A stretch of DNA of 64,000 bases from positions 1 through 64,000 of the forward strand of contig NZ_DJKE01000008.1 in NCBI RefSeq assembly GCF_002434505.1, given 5' to 3'. Below, one piece after another: positions 25,822 through 35,576 of the stretch (position 1 is its first letter; each line of letters begins with the position of its first letter). The notes beneath the pieces are model-generated. The model worked only from the letters and a program-made list of their open reading frames with translations. It was not told the DNA's origin and searched no databases. The translations under genes and the position numbers were made by a program. The stretch comes from Brevundimonas sp. UBA6550. GTDB lineage: Bacteria; Pseudomonadota; Alphaproteobacteria; Caulobacterales; Caulobacteraceae.

Positions 25822-26722
25822 GGTTTTGCTCCTGCACGCCGGTCCAGCCGGTCTCGCTCATGAAGACGTCTTCCAGGTCGGCGCCGATCCAGCGGGCCTC
25901 CTCGATATCGACGCCGTTTTCGACCAGGGCCTTGATCAGGGCGGGGGCCTCGGCGCGGGGCGCCGTGGCCAGAAGGGCGTCGCCGTCCAGCGCGGCGCGC
26001 TCGCCCAGCACGGCCATGGCCTTGGCCAGGGGGGTGACGGACAGGCGCAGACGCTCGCCCGAGGCGGTCAGGTCCGAGACCCGGCCCTCGGTGATGACCT
26101 TGCCCTTGTTGAAGATGGCCACGCGGTCGCAGACGCGCTGGACCTCCTGAAGCTGGTGGCTGGCCAGGATGACGGTCACGCCGTCGTTGTCGGCCAGGCT
26201 GCGGATCAGGGCGCGCATTTCCTGGATGCCGGGCGGGTCCATGCCGCTGGTCGGTTCATCCAGAATGACCAGATCGGGCTTGGTCATCAGGGCGGCGGCG
26301 ACGCCCAGGCGTTGCAGCATCCCGACGGAAAAGCCGCGCACGCGACGGTTTGCGGCCTCGGCCAGACCGACGCGCTGGAGCCAGTTGTCGATATCGGCCC
26401 CGCTGACGCCGCCGTGGGCCTGGGCCAGCCAGACCAGAACCTGGCGGGCGGTCATGAACGGGGGGAAGCGCGGGGTCTCGATCATGGAACCCATGCGGCG
26501 CATCGCCGCCGGATCGCCGATCCGGCCGCCCATCACCGTGGCGTCGCCCTCGGTCGGCCGAATCAGGCCCAGCAGGGTGCGGAACAGGGTCGACTTGCCC
26601 GCCCCGTTGGGGCCCAGCACCCCATAAACCCCGCCACGCGGGATCGAGAGCGTCAGGCCGTCCAGGGCCTTCACCGCCCCATAGGTCTTGGTGAGGCCGC
26701 GGATTTCGATGACGGTGTCCAT
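25811..26722 (-). CDS. ABC transporter ATP-binding protein
   Basis: The 303-residue ATPase has Walker A GPNGAGKST (37-45), a degenerate signature FSVGMLQRL (131-139), Walker B LVILDEPTSGMDP (from 151) and a switch region ILASHQLQEV. The C-terminal 80 residues form the extension typical of ABC-2 exporters (drug, lipid or bacteriocin-immunity types). It is translationally coupled to the downstream permease. Confidence 0.88.
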   Translation of the reverse strand: MDTVIEIRGLTKTYGAVKALDGLTLSIPRGGVYGVLGPNGAGKSTLFRTLLGLIRPTEGDATVMGGRIGDPAAMRRMGSMIETPRFPPFMTARQVLVWLAQAHGGVSGADIDNWLQRVGLAEAANRRVRGFSVGMLQRLGVAAALMTKPDLVILDEPTSGMDPPGIQEMRALIRSLADNDGVTVILASHQLQEVQRVCDRVAIFNKGKVITEGRVSDLTASGERLRLSVTPLAKAMAVLGERAALDGDALLATAPRAEAPALIKALVENGVDIEEARWIGADLEDVFMSETGWTGVQEQNRAG

Positions 26723-26821
26723 GATGCAAGCTTGGCGCGAGAACGATGTTCCGACAAGCCGTCGTGGGGCTGTCGCGCATTAAGTTTAGGCAATGGTTTC
26801 GTGTCGTATCCGAGGTCGCCC

Positions 26822-28066
26822 ATGTTTCGTTTCCCGCTCGCCGGTCTGATCGCCGCCGGCGCCCTGGCCCTGTCGTCCTGCGCCGGGACGCCGCCCGTGC
26901 AGACGTCGCAGGGCGTGGCGGGCGCAGAGGCTCAGGCGGCCCTGCCGGATCGGGTGATCCTGATCTCCATCGACGGGTTCCGGCCGGACTATCTGGGCAA
27001 GGGCCAGACGCCGGTGCTGGACGGACTGGTCGCCGGCGGCGCGTTCGGGCCGATGCGGCCGTCGTTCCCCAGCGTGACCTTTCCCAACCACTATACGCTG
27101 GTGACGGGTCTGCATCCCGACCATCACGGCGTGGTGGGCAACCGCTTCACGGACGCGCAGCTAGGCGTCTTCACCATGGCCAGCAAGGAAAGCGGCTTCT
27201 GGGATCAGGGCGAGCCGATCTGGGTCACGGCCGAGAAGGCCGGGGTGCGCACCGGCACCATGTTCTGGCCGGGATCGGAGGTCGAGATCCACGGCGTGCG
27301 CCCCAGCCAGTGGGCGCCATTCGATCAGGGGATGCCGGGCGATGCGCGGGTGGATCGGCTGCTGTCCTGGCTGGACCTGCCCGCGGATCAGCGGCCAAGG
27401 TTGGAGACCCTGTATTTCGACATCGTCGATACCGCCGGCCACCGCAACGGCCCGGATGCGCCGGAAACGCGCGCGGCCGCGGCCTCGGTCGATGCGTCGA
27501 TCGGGCGGCTGATCGAGGGGCTGAAGGCCAGGGGGCTGTATGACCGGACCCTGCTGGTGGTGGTGTCCGATCACGGCATGGCGGCGACCTCGCCCGACCG
27601 GGTGGTCTGGATCGACGACATCATCGACCCGGCGGCGCTGAAGATCGGTTACGGCGGGGCGGTGCTGACCGCCGACCCGGCGCCCGGCCGCGAGGCGGAG
27701 GTGCAGCAGAAACTGGTCGGCCGGCATCCGCACATGGAATGCTGGAACAAGGCCGACGTGCCGGCGCGCCTGGTCTATGGCTCCAATCCGCGCGTGGCCC
27801 AGATCGTCTGCCTGGTCGAGACCGGCTGGCTGACCGCGACGCGCGACCGACCCGTGACCCGCGCGGGCGGGGCCCATGGCTATGACAATCAGGCGCCCGA
27901 GATGGTCGCGATCTTCATCGCCCATGGACCGGGCGTGGTTGCGGGACGGCGGCTGAGCGACCTGGACAGCGTGGACGTTCATCCCTTCCTGGCGCGGATG
28001 CTGGGTCTCGCGGCGCCGATGGGCGACGGCAGGCCCGAGGATACGCTGGCCGTCACGCGCCCCTGA
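26822..28066 (+). CDS. Nucleotide pyrophosphatase/phosphodiesterase-like lipoprotein
   Basis: The 414-residue protein has a lipoprotein signal (LSSC, Cys20) and the full type I phosphodiesterase/NPP motif set. Metal ligands are Asp51 (SIDGFRPDYL), Asp203 and His207 (DIVDTAGH), Asp250-His251 (SDHGMA) and His352 (GAHGYDN), with nucleophile Thr86 in TFPNH. Enzymes of this fold cleave nucleotide or phospholipid phosphodiesters. Here the enzyme would face the periplasm. Substrate not readable. Confidence 0.85.
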   Translation: MFRFPLAGLIAAGALALSSCAGTPPVQTSQGVAGAEAQAALPDRVILISIDGFRPDYLGKGQTPVLDGLVAGGAFGPMRPSFPSVTFPNHYTLVTGLHPDHHGVVGNRFTDAQLGVFTMASKESGFWDQGEPIWVTAEKAGVRTGTMFWPGSEVEIHGVRPSQWAPFDQGMPGDARVDRLLSWLDLPADQRPRLETLYFDIVDTAGHRNGPDAPETRAAAASVDASIGRLIEGLKARGLYDRTLLVVVSDHGMAATSPDRVVWIDDIIDPAALKIGYGGAVLTADPAPGREAEVQQKLVGRHPHMECWNKADVPARLVYGSNPRVAQIVCLVETGWLTATRDRPVTRAGGAHGYDNQAPEMVAIFIAHGPGVVAGRRLSDLDSVDVHPFLARMLGLAAPMGDGRPEDTLAVTRP

Positions 28067-28133
28067 ACGGCTGCGCATTGGCGCGTCCGCGATTTCGGCG
28101 CACAATGACCGTCGCAAACGCGGGGAGGCGGCG

Positions 28134-29855
28134 ATGCGCAAGGGTCTGTGGGTCGCGACGGTTTCGGTCGCCTGTCTGATCGTGCCGGTCGCGGTCGCCG
28201 ACGCCACCGCCACGGCGGCCACCCTGGCCCTGATCGCCAATCCCCAGGTCTGCGGCCGGGTGGGGGCGGTCGGCGACGTCCAGCCGACGGCGGACATGGT
28301 CATGGTCCCCGGCTTCGGCAGCGACGGCTTCCCGGTGGATGCCAGGACGCCCGAGGCCCAGGCCTGGTTCGACTATGGCGTGCGGCTGCGCTGGGCGTTC
28401 GAACATTCCGAATCGGTGCGGGCGTTTCGAAAGGCGCGTCAGCTGGACCCGTCGTGCGGCATGTGCGCCTGGGGCGAGGCCTGGGCCATCGGGCCGAATC
28501 TGAACGGCGGCGGGGGCGATCCTGAATCGATCGCCACGGGCCTGAGGGTCGCGCGCGAGGCGCGTCAGCTGGCCCGCGACGCGACGCCGGTGCAGCGCCA
28601 GATGATCGACGCCCTGATCCAGCGTTATTCCGGCAAGGAGGATACGCGCGCCCTGCGGTTCGCCCGCGCCATGGACCGGATCGCCAAACGCCATCCCGAC
28701 GACGTCTCCATCGCCAGCATCGCCGCCGACGCCTGGATGCTGCAGCCCGAGGGCGAGTGGTGGGACAAGAGCGGCAAGGCGGCCGATCCGGCCGTGACCC
28801 GCGCGATGGCGATTCTGGAACACGCCCTGACGGTCAAGCCGAACGACCCCGGCGCCATCCACCTGTATATCCACCTGACCGAATGGTCGGACGATCCGCA
28901 CCGGGCCCTGGCCTATGGCGAGCGGCTGGTCCTGCTGGCGCCGGGGGCCAGCCATCTGGTGCATATGCCGTCGCACACCTTCTATCGCGTCGGGCGCTAC
29001 AAGGATGCGATGATGTCCAATGTCCAGGCCGTGGCGCTGGACAAGACCTATGACCGGCTGGTCGGGCCGCCGGGCGGCATTCGCGGCATGAGACTGCACG
29101 CCCACAACATCCATTTCGGCATGGGCGGCGCCCTGATGGCGGGCGGGGCCGAAAAGGGGCTGGAACTGGCCGACTGGTATATGGCGACCTATCCGACGCT
29201 GCTGGGCGCGCCCCAGGCGGGGGAGGACGATTACTGGGCCTATCGCCAGATCATGGCGGCCGACGCCTATGCCTTGTACGGCCGGTTCGGCACGGCGGCC
29301 CAGGTCACGGCCCTGCCGGAGCCGGACGCCGGTCGGCCGCTAATGCGGGTCGGCTGGCGCTATGCGCGGGGCGAGGCGGCGGCGCGTCGCGGCGACGCGC
29401 GGGCGGTGCGGGCCGAGGCGGCGGGCATCGCCGCGCTGTTGGCCGACAAGGCGTTCAAGGGGCCGATGGCGGATCGCCAGACCGGCTTTGCCGAACTGTT
29501 TCAGAAGGTGCTGGAGGGGCGGGCGGCCATGATCGAGGCCGACTATCCCGCCGCCATCGCCGCCTATGGCCGGGCCGCGCAAATCCAGGCCATGAACCCC
29601 GAAGGGGGCGATCCGCCGATGATCTGGTATCCGACGCGCCGCAGCCTGGCGGCCGCCCTGCTGGCGTCGGGCGATGCGGCGGGGGCCAAGGCCAAGGTTG
29701 GCGAACTGCTGAAGGACTGGCCGAACGATCCCTACAGCTATTACGTCCTGTATCGCGCCGAACAGGCGATGGGCGACGAGGCGGCCGCCAACGACGCCCT
29801 GCGCCATGCGGGCGTCGAATGGATCGGCGGTCAGATGACCTTGGCCGAGGCCTAG
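28134..29855 (+). CDS. Secreted TPR-repeat protein of unknown function
   Basis: The 573-residue protein has a signal peptide (about 1-22) and repeated helical pairs of TPR character (AQAWFDYGVRLRWAFEHSESVRAFRKARQLDP at about 80-110; further repeats at 220-300 and 470-560). The His/Cys-containing segments DPSCGMCAWGEAW, MPSHTFYRVGRY and LHAHNIHF are conserved-looking and might bind a metal. GGGGAGG lies 5 bases before the ATG. I do not recognise a specific function. Confidence 0.7.
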   Translation: MRKGLWVATVSVACLIVPVAVADATATAATLALIANPQVCGRVGAVGDVQPTADMVMVPGFGSDGFPVDARTPEAQAWFDYGVRLRWAFEHSESVRAFRKARQLDPSCGMCAWGEAWAIGPNLNGGGGDPESIATGLRVAREARQLARDATPVQRQMIDALIQRYSGKEDTRALRFARAMDRIAKRHPDDVSIASIAADAWMLQPEGEWWDKSGKAADPAVTRAMAILEHALTVKPNDPGAIHLYIHLTEWSDDPHRALAYGERLVLLAPGASHLVHMPSHTFYRVGRYKDAMMSNVQAVALDKTYDRLVGPPGGIRGMRLHAHNIHFGMGGALMAGGAEKGLELADWYMATYPTLLGAPQAGEDDYWAYRQIMAADAYALYGRFGTAAQVTALPEPDAGRPLMRVGWRYARGEAAARRGDARAVRAEAAGIAALLADKAFKGPMADRQTGFAELFQKVLEGRAAMIEADYPAAIAAYGRAAQIQAMNPEGGDPPMIWYPTRRSLAAALLASGDAAGAKAKVGELLKDWPNDPYSYYVLYRAEQAMGDEAAANDALRHAGVEWIGGQMTLAEA

Positions 29856-29859
29856 GACC

Positions 29860-30033
29860 AATCGACATTCAGTCGATCTGAGATCGTCATTCCGGGGCGG
29901 AGCGAAGCGAAGAACCCGGAACCCAGGGCCTCAACGCCGTTGCTAGACGTAGTTCGCCGGATTGCGAGCCTCCTGGGTTCCGGGTTCGTCCTACGGACGC
30001 CCCGGAATGACAATTTGGCGCTGAATGTCGATT
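29860..30033. repeat. 174-base near-palindromic intergenic element
   Basis: Three nested inverted-repeat pairs are present: AATCGACATTCAG (29860-29872) with CTGAATGTCGATT (30021-30033), GTCATTCCGGGGCG (29886-29899) with its complement (29998-30011), and GAACCCGGAACCCAGG (29912-29927) with its complement (29972-29987). The whole would fold into one long hairpin. It lies between convergent genes. A MITE-like dispersed repeat is the likeliest identity; its outer arm includes part of the next gene's stop codon. Confidence 0.65.
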
Positions 30034-30595
30034 AGACCTGACGCCCCAGGGCGAACACGGACGGCACGTCGCAGCGCCAGGTCTTCAGCCGCATCGTAAT
30101 GGCGAAGGCCTCGATCTGCGACAGCATGCCCAGGCCGAAGGTCAGCCACAGCAGCCAACTCGCCTGGCCAGAGACGAACAACTGAACGAACAGCGCCCAC
30201 AGACACAGGCAGAACAGTTTGGACAGCCAGTGGTGAGGGGAAGCCTCGCGTCGGAAGCGGGCGAAGCTGACGGCGTGGTTGGCGATCTCCAAGACGAGCA
30301 GGATCAAGACCAGCGGCCCCACCATCGCCGCCAGGGCCGTATGCATCAGCCAAAGGGCGAGGGCGGCGCTTAACCAGAAGATCACGTCCGCCCGACCGTC
30401 CCAGCGTCGAAGCGTCGGGGTGACCACCTTCAGCCGCCGCGCGATGACCCCGTCGAAGATGTCGGACAACACCGCCAGCGACAGCAGGATCGCGGCGGCC
30501 CCGCCTGCCTGAGGCGCCATCAGCGACAGGCCGACCAGCGCAGGCGCGCACAGCAGCCGGAAGACGACCAGAGCCCAGGGCAGGTGGTTCAGCAT
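30032..30595 (-). CDS. CDP-alcohol phosphatidyltransferase family protein
   Basis: The 187-residue protein has about five or six membrane segments and the family motif SDIFDGVIAR followed by DGRAD, supplying all four aspartates of D-x2-DG-x2-AR...D-x3-D. The glycine that normally lies four residues before the third aspartate is replaced by Leu (LRRWDGRAD), so activity is uncertain. Family members attach alcohols to CDP-diacylglycerol at the inner membrane. It follows the DsbA-like gene on the same strand after 7 bases. Confidence 0.75.
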   Translation of the reverse strand: MLNHLPWALVVFRLLCAPALVGLSLMAPQAGGAAAILLSLAVLSDIFDGVIARRLKVVTPTLRRWDGRADVIFWLSAALALWLMHTALAAMVGPLVLILLVLEIANHAVSFARFRREASPHHWLSKLFCLCLWALFVQLFVSGQASWLLWLTFGLGMLSQIEAFAITMRLKTWRCDVPSVFALGRQV

Positions 30596-30602
30596 CGCGG
30601 AC

Positions 30603-31394
30603 CTATTTCTTCGCGGCCTCGATCATCTTGCCGATCTCGGCGGGGTCGATGCTGGCGGCGGCCTTGCCGTTGACGAAGAAGGTGGGCGTGCCCTGCAGGC
30701 GCAGGGCGGCGGCGATGGTGTGGATGTCGGCGATGTGTCGGGTGGTCTCGGGCGAGGCCAGGGTCGCCTTGGCGCGGGTCATGTCCACCCCGTGCGCGGC
30801 CAGGATGGAGTCGATGGATTGAAGGGTCAGGGCGCGCTCGTTCATCAGCGCGTCGTACACCTCCAGATATTTGCCCTGCTGATGCGCGGCCAGGGCGGCG
30901 CGGGCGGCGTATTGCGAGGTGACGTCGTCGCCCCGGTCCAGAATGGGCCAGTCCTTGAAGACGAAGCGAACCTCAGGGTGGGCGGCCATCAGGGCGCGGT
31001 AGTCGTGGGCCACGGCCTTGCAGCCGGGGCAGCGGAAGTCGAAGAATTCGATCACCGTGACCTTGGCGTCCGCCGGGCCGAAGCTGGGATCGCGGCTGTC
31101 GGGGGCCAAAAGGCCCGCGTTCGCGGCGACGGCGGCGTTGGTCTCGTCCACGCGGGCCTGGCCTTCCTTGGCCTGCAGCGCCTGGCTGGCCTCCTGCAAC
31201 ACCTCGGGGTGGTCCAGCAGATAGGCGCGGACGTTGGAGCCGCCGGTGAAATAGGGCGCGGCCGCCAGACCCAGGGCGACGACCGACAGGCCCAGGGCGA
31301 TGTAGCCGGCGCGCCCGCCGCTCAGCAGCCCCGCCGTCCTGGGCTGGGGGGCGGCGTGGGGTTCGGGCGCAGGCGCGGGGGCGTCGTCGGTCAT
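30603..31394 (-). CDS. DsbA-like thiol-disulfide oxidoreductase
   Basis: The 263-residue protein has a Pro/Ala-rich N-terminus, one membrane anchor (about 29-48) and a periplasmic thioredoxin-fold domain. The active site is FDFRCPGCKAV (Cys122 and Cys125), and the cis-proline loop is LQGTPTFFVNGK. It would form or rearrange disulfides, resembling the ScsC/BdbD group. The CPGC dipeptide differs from the CPHC of classical DsbA. It lies 22 bases downstream of the M48 protease gene. Confidence 0.85.
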   Translation of the reverse strand: MTDDAPAPAPEPHAAPQPRTAGLLSGGRAGYIALGLSVVALGLAAAPYFTGGSNVRAYLLDHPEVLQEASQALQAKEGQARVDETNAAVAANAGLLAPDSRDPSFGPADAKVTVIEFFDFRCPGCKAVAHDYRALMAAHPEVRFVFKDWPILDRGDDVTSQYAARAALAAHQQGKYLEVYDALMNERALTLQSIDSILAAHGVDMTRAKATLASPETTRHIADIHTIAAALRLQGTPTFFVNGKAAASIDPAEIGKMIEAAKK

Positions 31395-31416
31395 GAAGGC
31401 TCGCAGTCGGGGAAAA

Positions 31417-32817
31417 TCAGTTCAGGGACGTGGGCCGGCGGGCGGCGTCGCGTTGGTCGAGGTCGCGCAGATCGTCGGGCGTGGCGCCCGAGGCCAGGAC
31501 GATGTCCACCGCCCGGCGCCATTCGATGGAGCCGGGGTCCAGCATGGACCGGGCGCGCAGGGCGAACTGGGTCGCCTGTTTCTCGTCGCCGCCGGCGAAA
31601 TAGTATTCGGCCGAGGCCAGGCGGGCCTCGCCCTCCTTGCCCTGGGCGGCGTAGGCCTGGGCCAGCAGACGCCAGGCCATGGTGTTGTCCTTCTCGGCGA
31701 CCACGGCGCGTTTCAGCTGGTCGATGGCCTCGTCCAGATTGGCCTTGTCGTTGGTCTCGATCAGGGCGTGGGCCAGGTTGACGCGCAGCAGGGGGGCGTC
31801 GGGCTTCAGCCGCACGGCCTCGCGGTGAGAGGCGACGGCTTCGGCCGGGCGGCCTTCCTCGAACAGGATCTGGCCCTTCAGTTCCTGGAAATAGGGGTTC
31901 GCGACATCGCCGGCGATCAGGGCGTCGACGGCCGCCAGCGCCTTGTCCGTCTGGCCGTCGCGATACCAGGCGATGGCGCGGGCGTAGCGGCCGGGCAGGG
32001 AGACGTCGGTGGAGGGATAGTCCCGCAGCGTGGCGTTGGGCGCGTCCATGAAGGCGTGAATCTTGGCCAGGATCAGGGCGTGCTGGGCCACCCGTTCGGG
32101 GCTGTCGCGATGGTCGTAGTGCGGCTGTTCCTGCACATAGCGGCGCAGGGTCTCGATACGCTGGGAAGACAGGGGGTGGCTGCGGAAATAGGGATAGCGC
32201 CGCGCGTCGGAGAAGACCTCCTGCGAGCGGAAGTTGTCGAAGAAGGACACCAGGCCCGCGCCGGATTCGCCAGCCGCCTCCAGGCCGCGCGCCCCGGTCA
32301 GATCGGCCTCGCCCTCCTGACCCTGCATGTAGCGCAGGGCGCCCAGAGCGCCGAAATACTGGCTGGATCCCAGCAAGGCCATGCCGGCGTCGGGCGCGCC
32401 CGCCGCGATGGCCAGGGCGCCCAGGGCCATGGTCATGAACATCGGCTGTTTGCCGGCGTTCTGGGCGCCGTCGCGCAGGGTGTGACGGTTCTTGATGTGG
32501 CCCGCCTCGTGCGCCATCACGCCCAGCAACTCGTTGGGCGTCTTGGTGCGCAGGATCAGGCCGGTGTTGACGCCCATGATCCGCCCGCGCGTGGCGAAGG
32601 CGTTCAGTTCGTCGTCATTGACCAGCAAAACCTGGATGTCGGACGGGTTCAGACCCATGGCGGTGAACACCGGGTCGGCCCATTCGCGCACGATGCCCTC
32701 GACCTCGGTGTCGCGGATCAGACTTTGCGCGGCGGCCTGGCCGGCGACGGACAGGGCCATCAAGGCCGTCGCCGCCGCCGCCAGAAGACGGGATGCAGAG
32801 CGGGGAAGCCACGTCAT
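31417..32817 (-). CDS. M48 metalloprotease with TPR region (BepA-like)
   Basis: The 466-residue protein has a signal peptide (1-31, AAAQS), an M48 peptidase domain with HEAGH (103-107) as zinc site, and a helical TPR-like C-terminal half (about 280-440). This is the layout of BepA/YfgC, which checks outer-membrane protein assembly in the periplasm. The ATG at 32817 has GGAG 7 bases upstream and directly precedes the signal peptide, so it is preferred over a longer form. Confidence 0.88.
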   Translation of the reverse strand: MTWLPRSASRLLAAAATALMALSVAGQAAAQSLIRDTEVEGIVREWADPVFTAMGLNPSDIQVLLVNDDELNAFATRGRIMGVNTGLILRTKTPNELLGVMAHEAGHIKNRHTLRDGAQNAGKQPMFMTMALGALAIAAGAPDAGMALLGSSQYFGALGALRYMQGQEGEADLTGARGLEAAGESGAGLVSFFDNFRSQEVFSDARRYPYFRSHPLSSQRIETLRRYVQEQPHYDHRDSPERVAQHALILAKIHAFMDAPNATLRDYPSTDVSLPGRYARAIAWYRDGQTDKALAAVDALIAGDVANPYFQELKGQILFEEGRPAEAVASHREAVRLKPDAPLLRVNLAHALIETNDKANLDEAIDQLKRAVVAEKDNTMAWRLLAQAYAAQGKEGEARLASAEYYFAGGDEKQATQFALRARSMLDPGSIEWRRAVDIVLASGATPDDLRDLDQRDAARRPTSLN

Positions 32818-32876
32818 GGCTGAACTCCAATAGCGACCGGCCCCCGCCTGCATCCTGACAATCTAATCGTGACCGA

Positions 32877-35576
32877 TCAGCGGCGCCACCACCCGCGTTT
32901 GGGCTTTTCGGGCGGGGCGACGATCTGGTTGGGATCCTCGGCGATGAGGGCCTCGACGTCGATCTCCGGCGTGGGCGCGACGAAGGGTTCGGCCAGGACG
33001 GCGGGCGAGGGCTCGATTGGAGCCGGGGCGGGCTCCGCCGGCTGCTCGACCGGGGCGATCTCGACCGTTTCCGAAACGAGCGCCTCGTGCGGGGTCACGT
33101 CAAGGTCGGCCGGTTCGCCTTCCACCGTCGCCTCGTTCGGCTCGATGGCCGTGTCGGGGTGCGGCTCGGTCGCGATCTCGACGCTGGCGCTGGCCGATTT
33201 GCGACGCACGCGGCGGCGCTGCGGTTCGGGCGCGAGGGCCGGCGCGGCGGCCTCGACGGTCTCGCTGGTCGGTTCGACCATGACCGCCATCGGCGTCTCG
33301 GGCGAACCGTCGGGCGGCATGCCTTCGTTGGTGGCGCGGTTCTCGACCTTGATCTCGTGCAGGGCGCCGGCTTCGCCGCCCCGACCCCGACCGCGACGAC
33401 GACGGCGACGCGAACGGCCGCCTTCCTCGTTTCCGGCCTCATCGTTGGTTTCGCCGACCGTGACGGCCAGGTTCTCGACGCCGGTGTCGGCGACGGGGCG
33501 TTCGGCGCGCTCCGAGCGCTCGCCTCGACCTTCGCCGCGACCGGGGTTCAGCGGGTCGAACCAGACATAGGGATCGTCCAGCGAGGGCGTGCGGCCGCGC
33601 ACCCAGGTATAGACGTCGCGCTCTCCGTCCTCGCGCATCCGGCGACCGCCGCGACGGCCGCGACGGCGGCGACGGCCGTTCTCGTCTTCCTCGTCGTCCG
33701 AGGCGTCATCCACGACGACGGCGTCCACGGCCTCGTCGTCGCGCCGACCGCCGCGACGGCGGCGACGGTTGCGACCGCGGCCGTTTCCGTCGTGACGCTC
33801 CGACCGTTCGCGCGGTTCGTCGTCGTCCGTGTCCTCGCGCTCCAGCGAATCCTCGTCTTCGTCGTCGTCGGCGACGATCTCCTCGTCGTCGTCGTCTTCC
33901 TCGTCGTCATAGAGGGAGGCGTCGAAATCGTCGTCCAGGTCGGGCATCTCGACCTCGGGCGCCACGAAGTCCTCGTTGGTCTCGGTGCGCTCGATGTTGT
34001 GTTCGCCCTGACCCAGGCTGTCGTCGATCTGGACGATGACGTTCAGGCCGCGACGTTCCAGCAGCGCCTGCAGATAGGCGCGCTTGTGGTTCAGGATATA
34101 TAGGCCGACGGCCGTGCAGACCTTCAGCACCACGACGCCCGCGCCGTTCTTGCCGGCCTCGATGTCGACCGCGCGCAGGGTCATCAGGGCGGCGGACTCG
34201 GCGGACCGAATGCGGCCGGTGCCCTGGCAGTGGGGGCAGGCCTCGGTGGCGCCCTCGATCACGCCCAGGCGGCGACGCTGGCGGCTGATCTCCATCAGGC
34301 CGAACGGCGAGATGCGGCCCATCTGGATGCGGGCGCGGTCGGACGACAGGGCGTCCTTCAGCACCTTCTCCACGGCGCGGTTATTCTTGCCCTCGTCCAT
34401 GTCGATGAAGTCGATCACGACCAGGCCGGCCAGGTCGCGCAGACGCAGCTGGCGCGCGGCCTCGACGGCCGCCTCCATATTGGTCTTGAACGCCGTCTGT
34501 TCGACGTTGCGCTCCTTGGTGGCGCGGCCGGAGTTGACGTCGATGGCCACCAGGGCCTCGGTCTGGTTGATGACCAGATAGCCGCCGGACTTCAGCGGCA
34601 CGACCGGCTGGTGGATCTGCGTCAGCAGTTCCTCAATGCCGTTGGCGGCGAACAGGGGCCGCGAGCCGCGATACAGATGAACCTTCTTGGCCTGGGCCGG
34701 CATCAGCACGCGCATGAAGTCGCGCGCTTCCTTGAAACCCTCCACGCCTTCGACCTGGATGCCGTCGAAGTCCTTGTCGAACATGTCGCGCACGGCGCGG
34801 CGGACCAGGTTCTCTTCCTCGTAGATCACCGAGGGGGCGTGAGAGGCCAGGGTGGTCTCGCGGATCGTCTCCCACAGGCGCAGCAGATACTGATAGTCGC
34901 GCTTGATCTCGGCCTTGGTGCGCTTGGCGCCGGCGGTGCGGATGATCAGGCCCATGCCCTTGGGCACGTCCAGGGCCGCGACGGCGCTCTTCAGGCGGCG
35001 ACGGTCCGAGGTGTTGGTGATCTTGCGGCTAATGCCGCCGCCCTTGCCGGTGTTGGGCATCAGCACGCAGTAACGGCCGGCCAGCGACAGCCAGGTGGTC
35101 AAGGCCGCGCCCTTGGCGCCGCGCTCGTCCTTGACGACCTGAACCAGCAGGATCTGGCGGCGCTTGATGACGTCCTGGATCTTGTAGCGCCGCATCAGGC
35201 GACGCTTCAGACGCTCCTCGTCGGCCAGGGCGGCGTCGGGATCGACGTCGTCGCCGGTCGATTCGCGATCCAGATCGTCCTCGTCCTCGTCGTCGTGCGC
35301 CTCGGCCATGATGGCTTCGCGGTCGGCGACGGGGATCTGGTAATAGTCCGGGTGGATTTCGTTGAAGGCCAGGAAGCCGTGGCGATTGCCGCCGTATTCG
35401 ACGAAGGCGGCCTGAAGGCTGGGCTCTACGCGCGTGACCTTGGCCAGGTAGATGTTGCCGCGAAGCTGGCGCTTCGCACGGGATTCGAAATCGAATTCCT
35501 CAATCTGGCGTCCGTCCACGATGGCGACCCGGGTTTCCTCCGGGTGGGCCGCGTCGATCAGCATTGTCTTTGACAT
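32877..35576 (-). CDS. rne: Ribonuclease E
   Basis: The 899-residue endonuclease starts at MSKTMLIDAAH (35576) with GAGAGA upstream. It has an S1 RNA-binding domain (about 36-165) interrupted by an acidic loop (93-118), the DNase I-like catalytic aspartates Asp346 and Asp389, and the zinc-link CPHC (447-450). A long disordered C-terminal half alternates acidic blocks (DDEEDDDDEE) and Arg-rich RNA-binding blocks (GRNRRRRRGGRR). It ends GWWRR, the PNPase-binding tail known from Caulobacter. It is the core of the RNA degradosome. Confidence 0.95.
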   Translation of the reverse strand: MSKTMLIDAAHPEETRVAIVDGRQIEEFDFESRAKRQLRGNIYLAKVTRVEPSLQAAFVEYGGNRHGFLAFNEIHPDYYQIPVADREAIMAEAHDDEDEDDLDRESTGDDVDPDAALADEERLKRRLMRRYKIQDVIKRRQILLVQVVKDERGAKGAALTTWLSLAGRYCVLMPNTGKGGGISRKITNTSDRRRLKSAVAALDVPKGMGLIIRTAGAKRTKAEIKRDYQYLLRLWETIRETTLASHAPSVIYEEENLVRRAVRDMFDKDFDGIQVEGVEGFKEARDFMRVLMPAQAKKVHLYRGSRPLFAANGIEELLTQIHQPVVPLKSGGYLVINQTEALVAIDVNSGRATKERNVEQTAFKTNMEAAVEAARQLRLRDLAGLVVIDFIDMDEGKNNRAVEKVLKDALSSDRARIQMGRISPFGLMEISRQRRRLGVIEGATEACPHCQGTGRIRSAESAALMTLRAVDIEAGKNGAGVVVLKVCTAVGLYILNHKRAYLQALLERRGLNVIVQIDDSLGQGEHNIERTETNEDFVAPEVEMPDLDDDFDASLYDDEEDDDDEEIVADDDEDEDSLEREDTDDDEPRERSERHDGNGRGRNRRRRRGGRRDDEAVDAVVVDDASDDEEDENGRRRRRGRRGGRRMREDGERDVYTWVRGRTPSLDDPYVWFDPLNPGRGEGRGERSERAERPVADTGVENLAVTVGETNDEAGNEEGGRSRRRRRRGRGRGGEAGALHEIKVENRATNEGMPPDGSPETPMAVMVEPTSETVEAAAPALAPEPQRRRVRRKSASASVEIATEPHPDTAIEPNEATVEGEPADLDVTPHEALVSETVEIAPVEQPAEPAPAPIEPSPAVLAEPFVAPTPEIDVEALIAEDPNQIVAPPEKPKRGWWRR

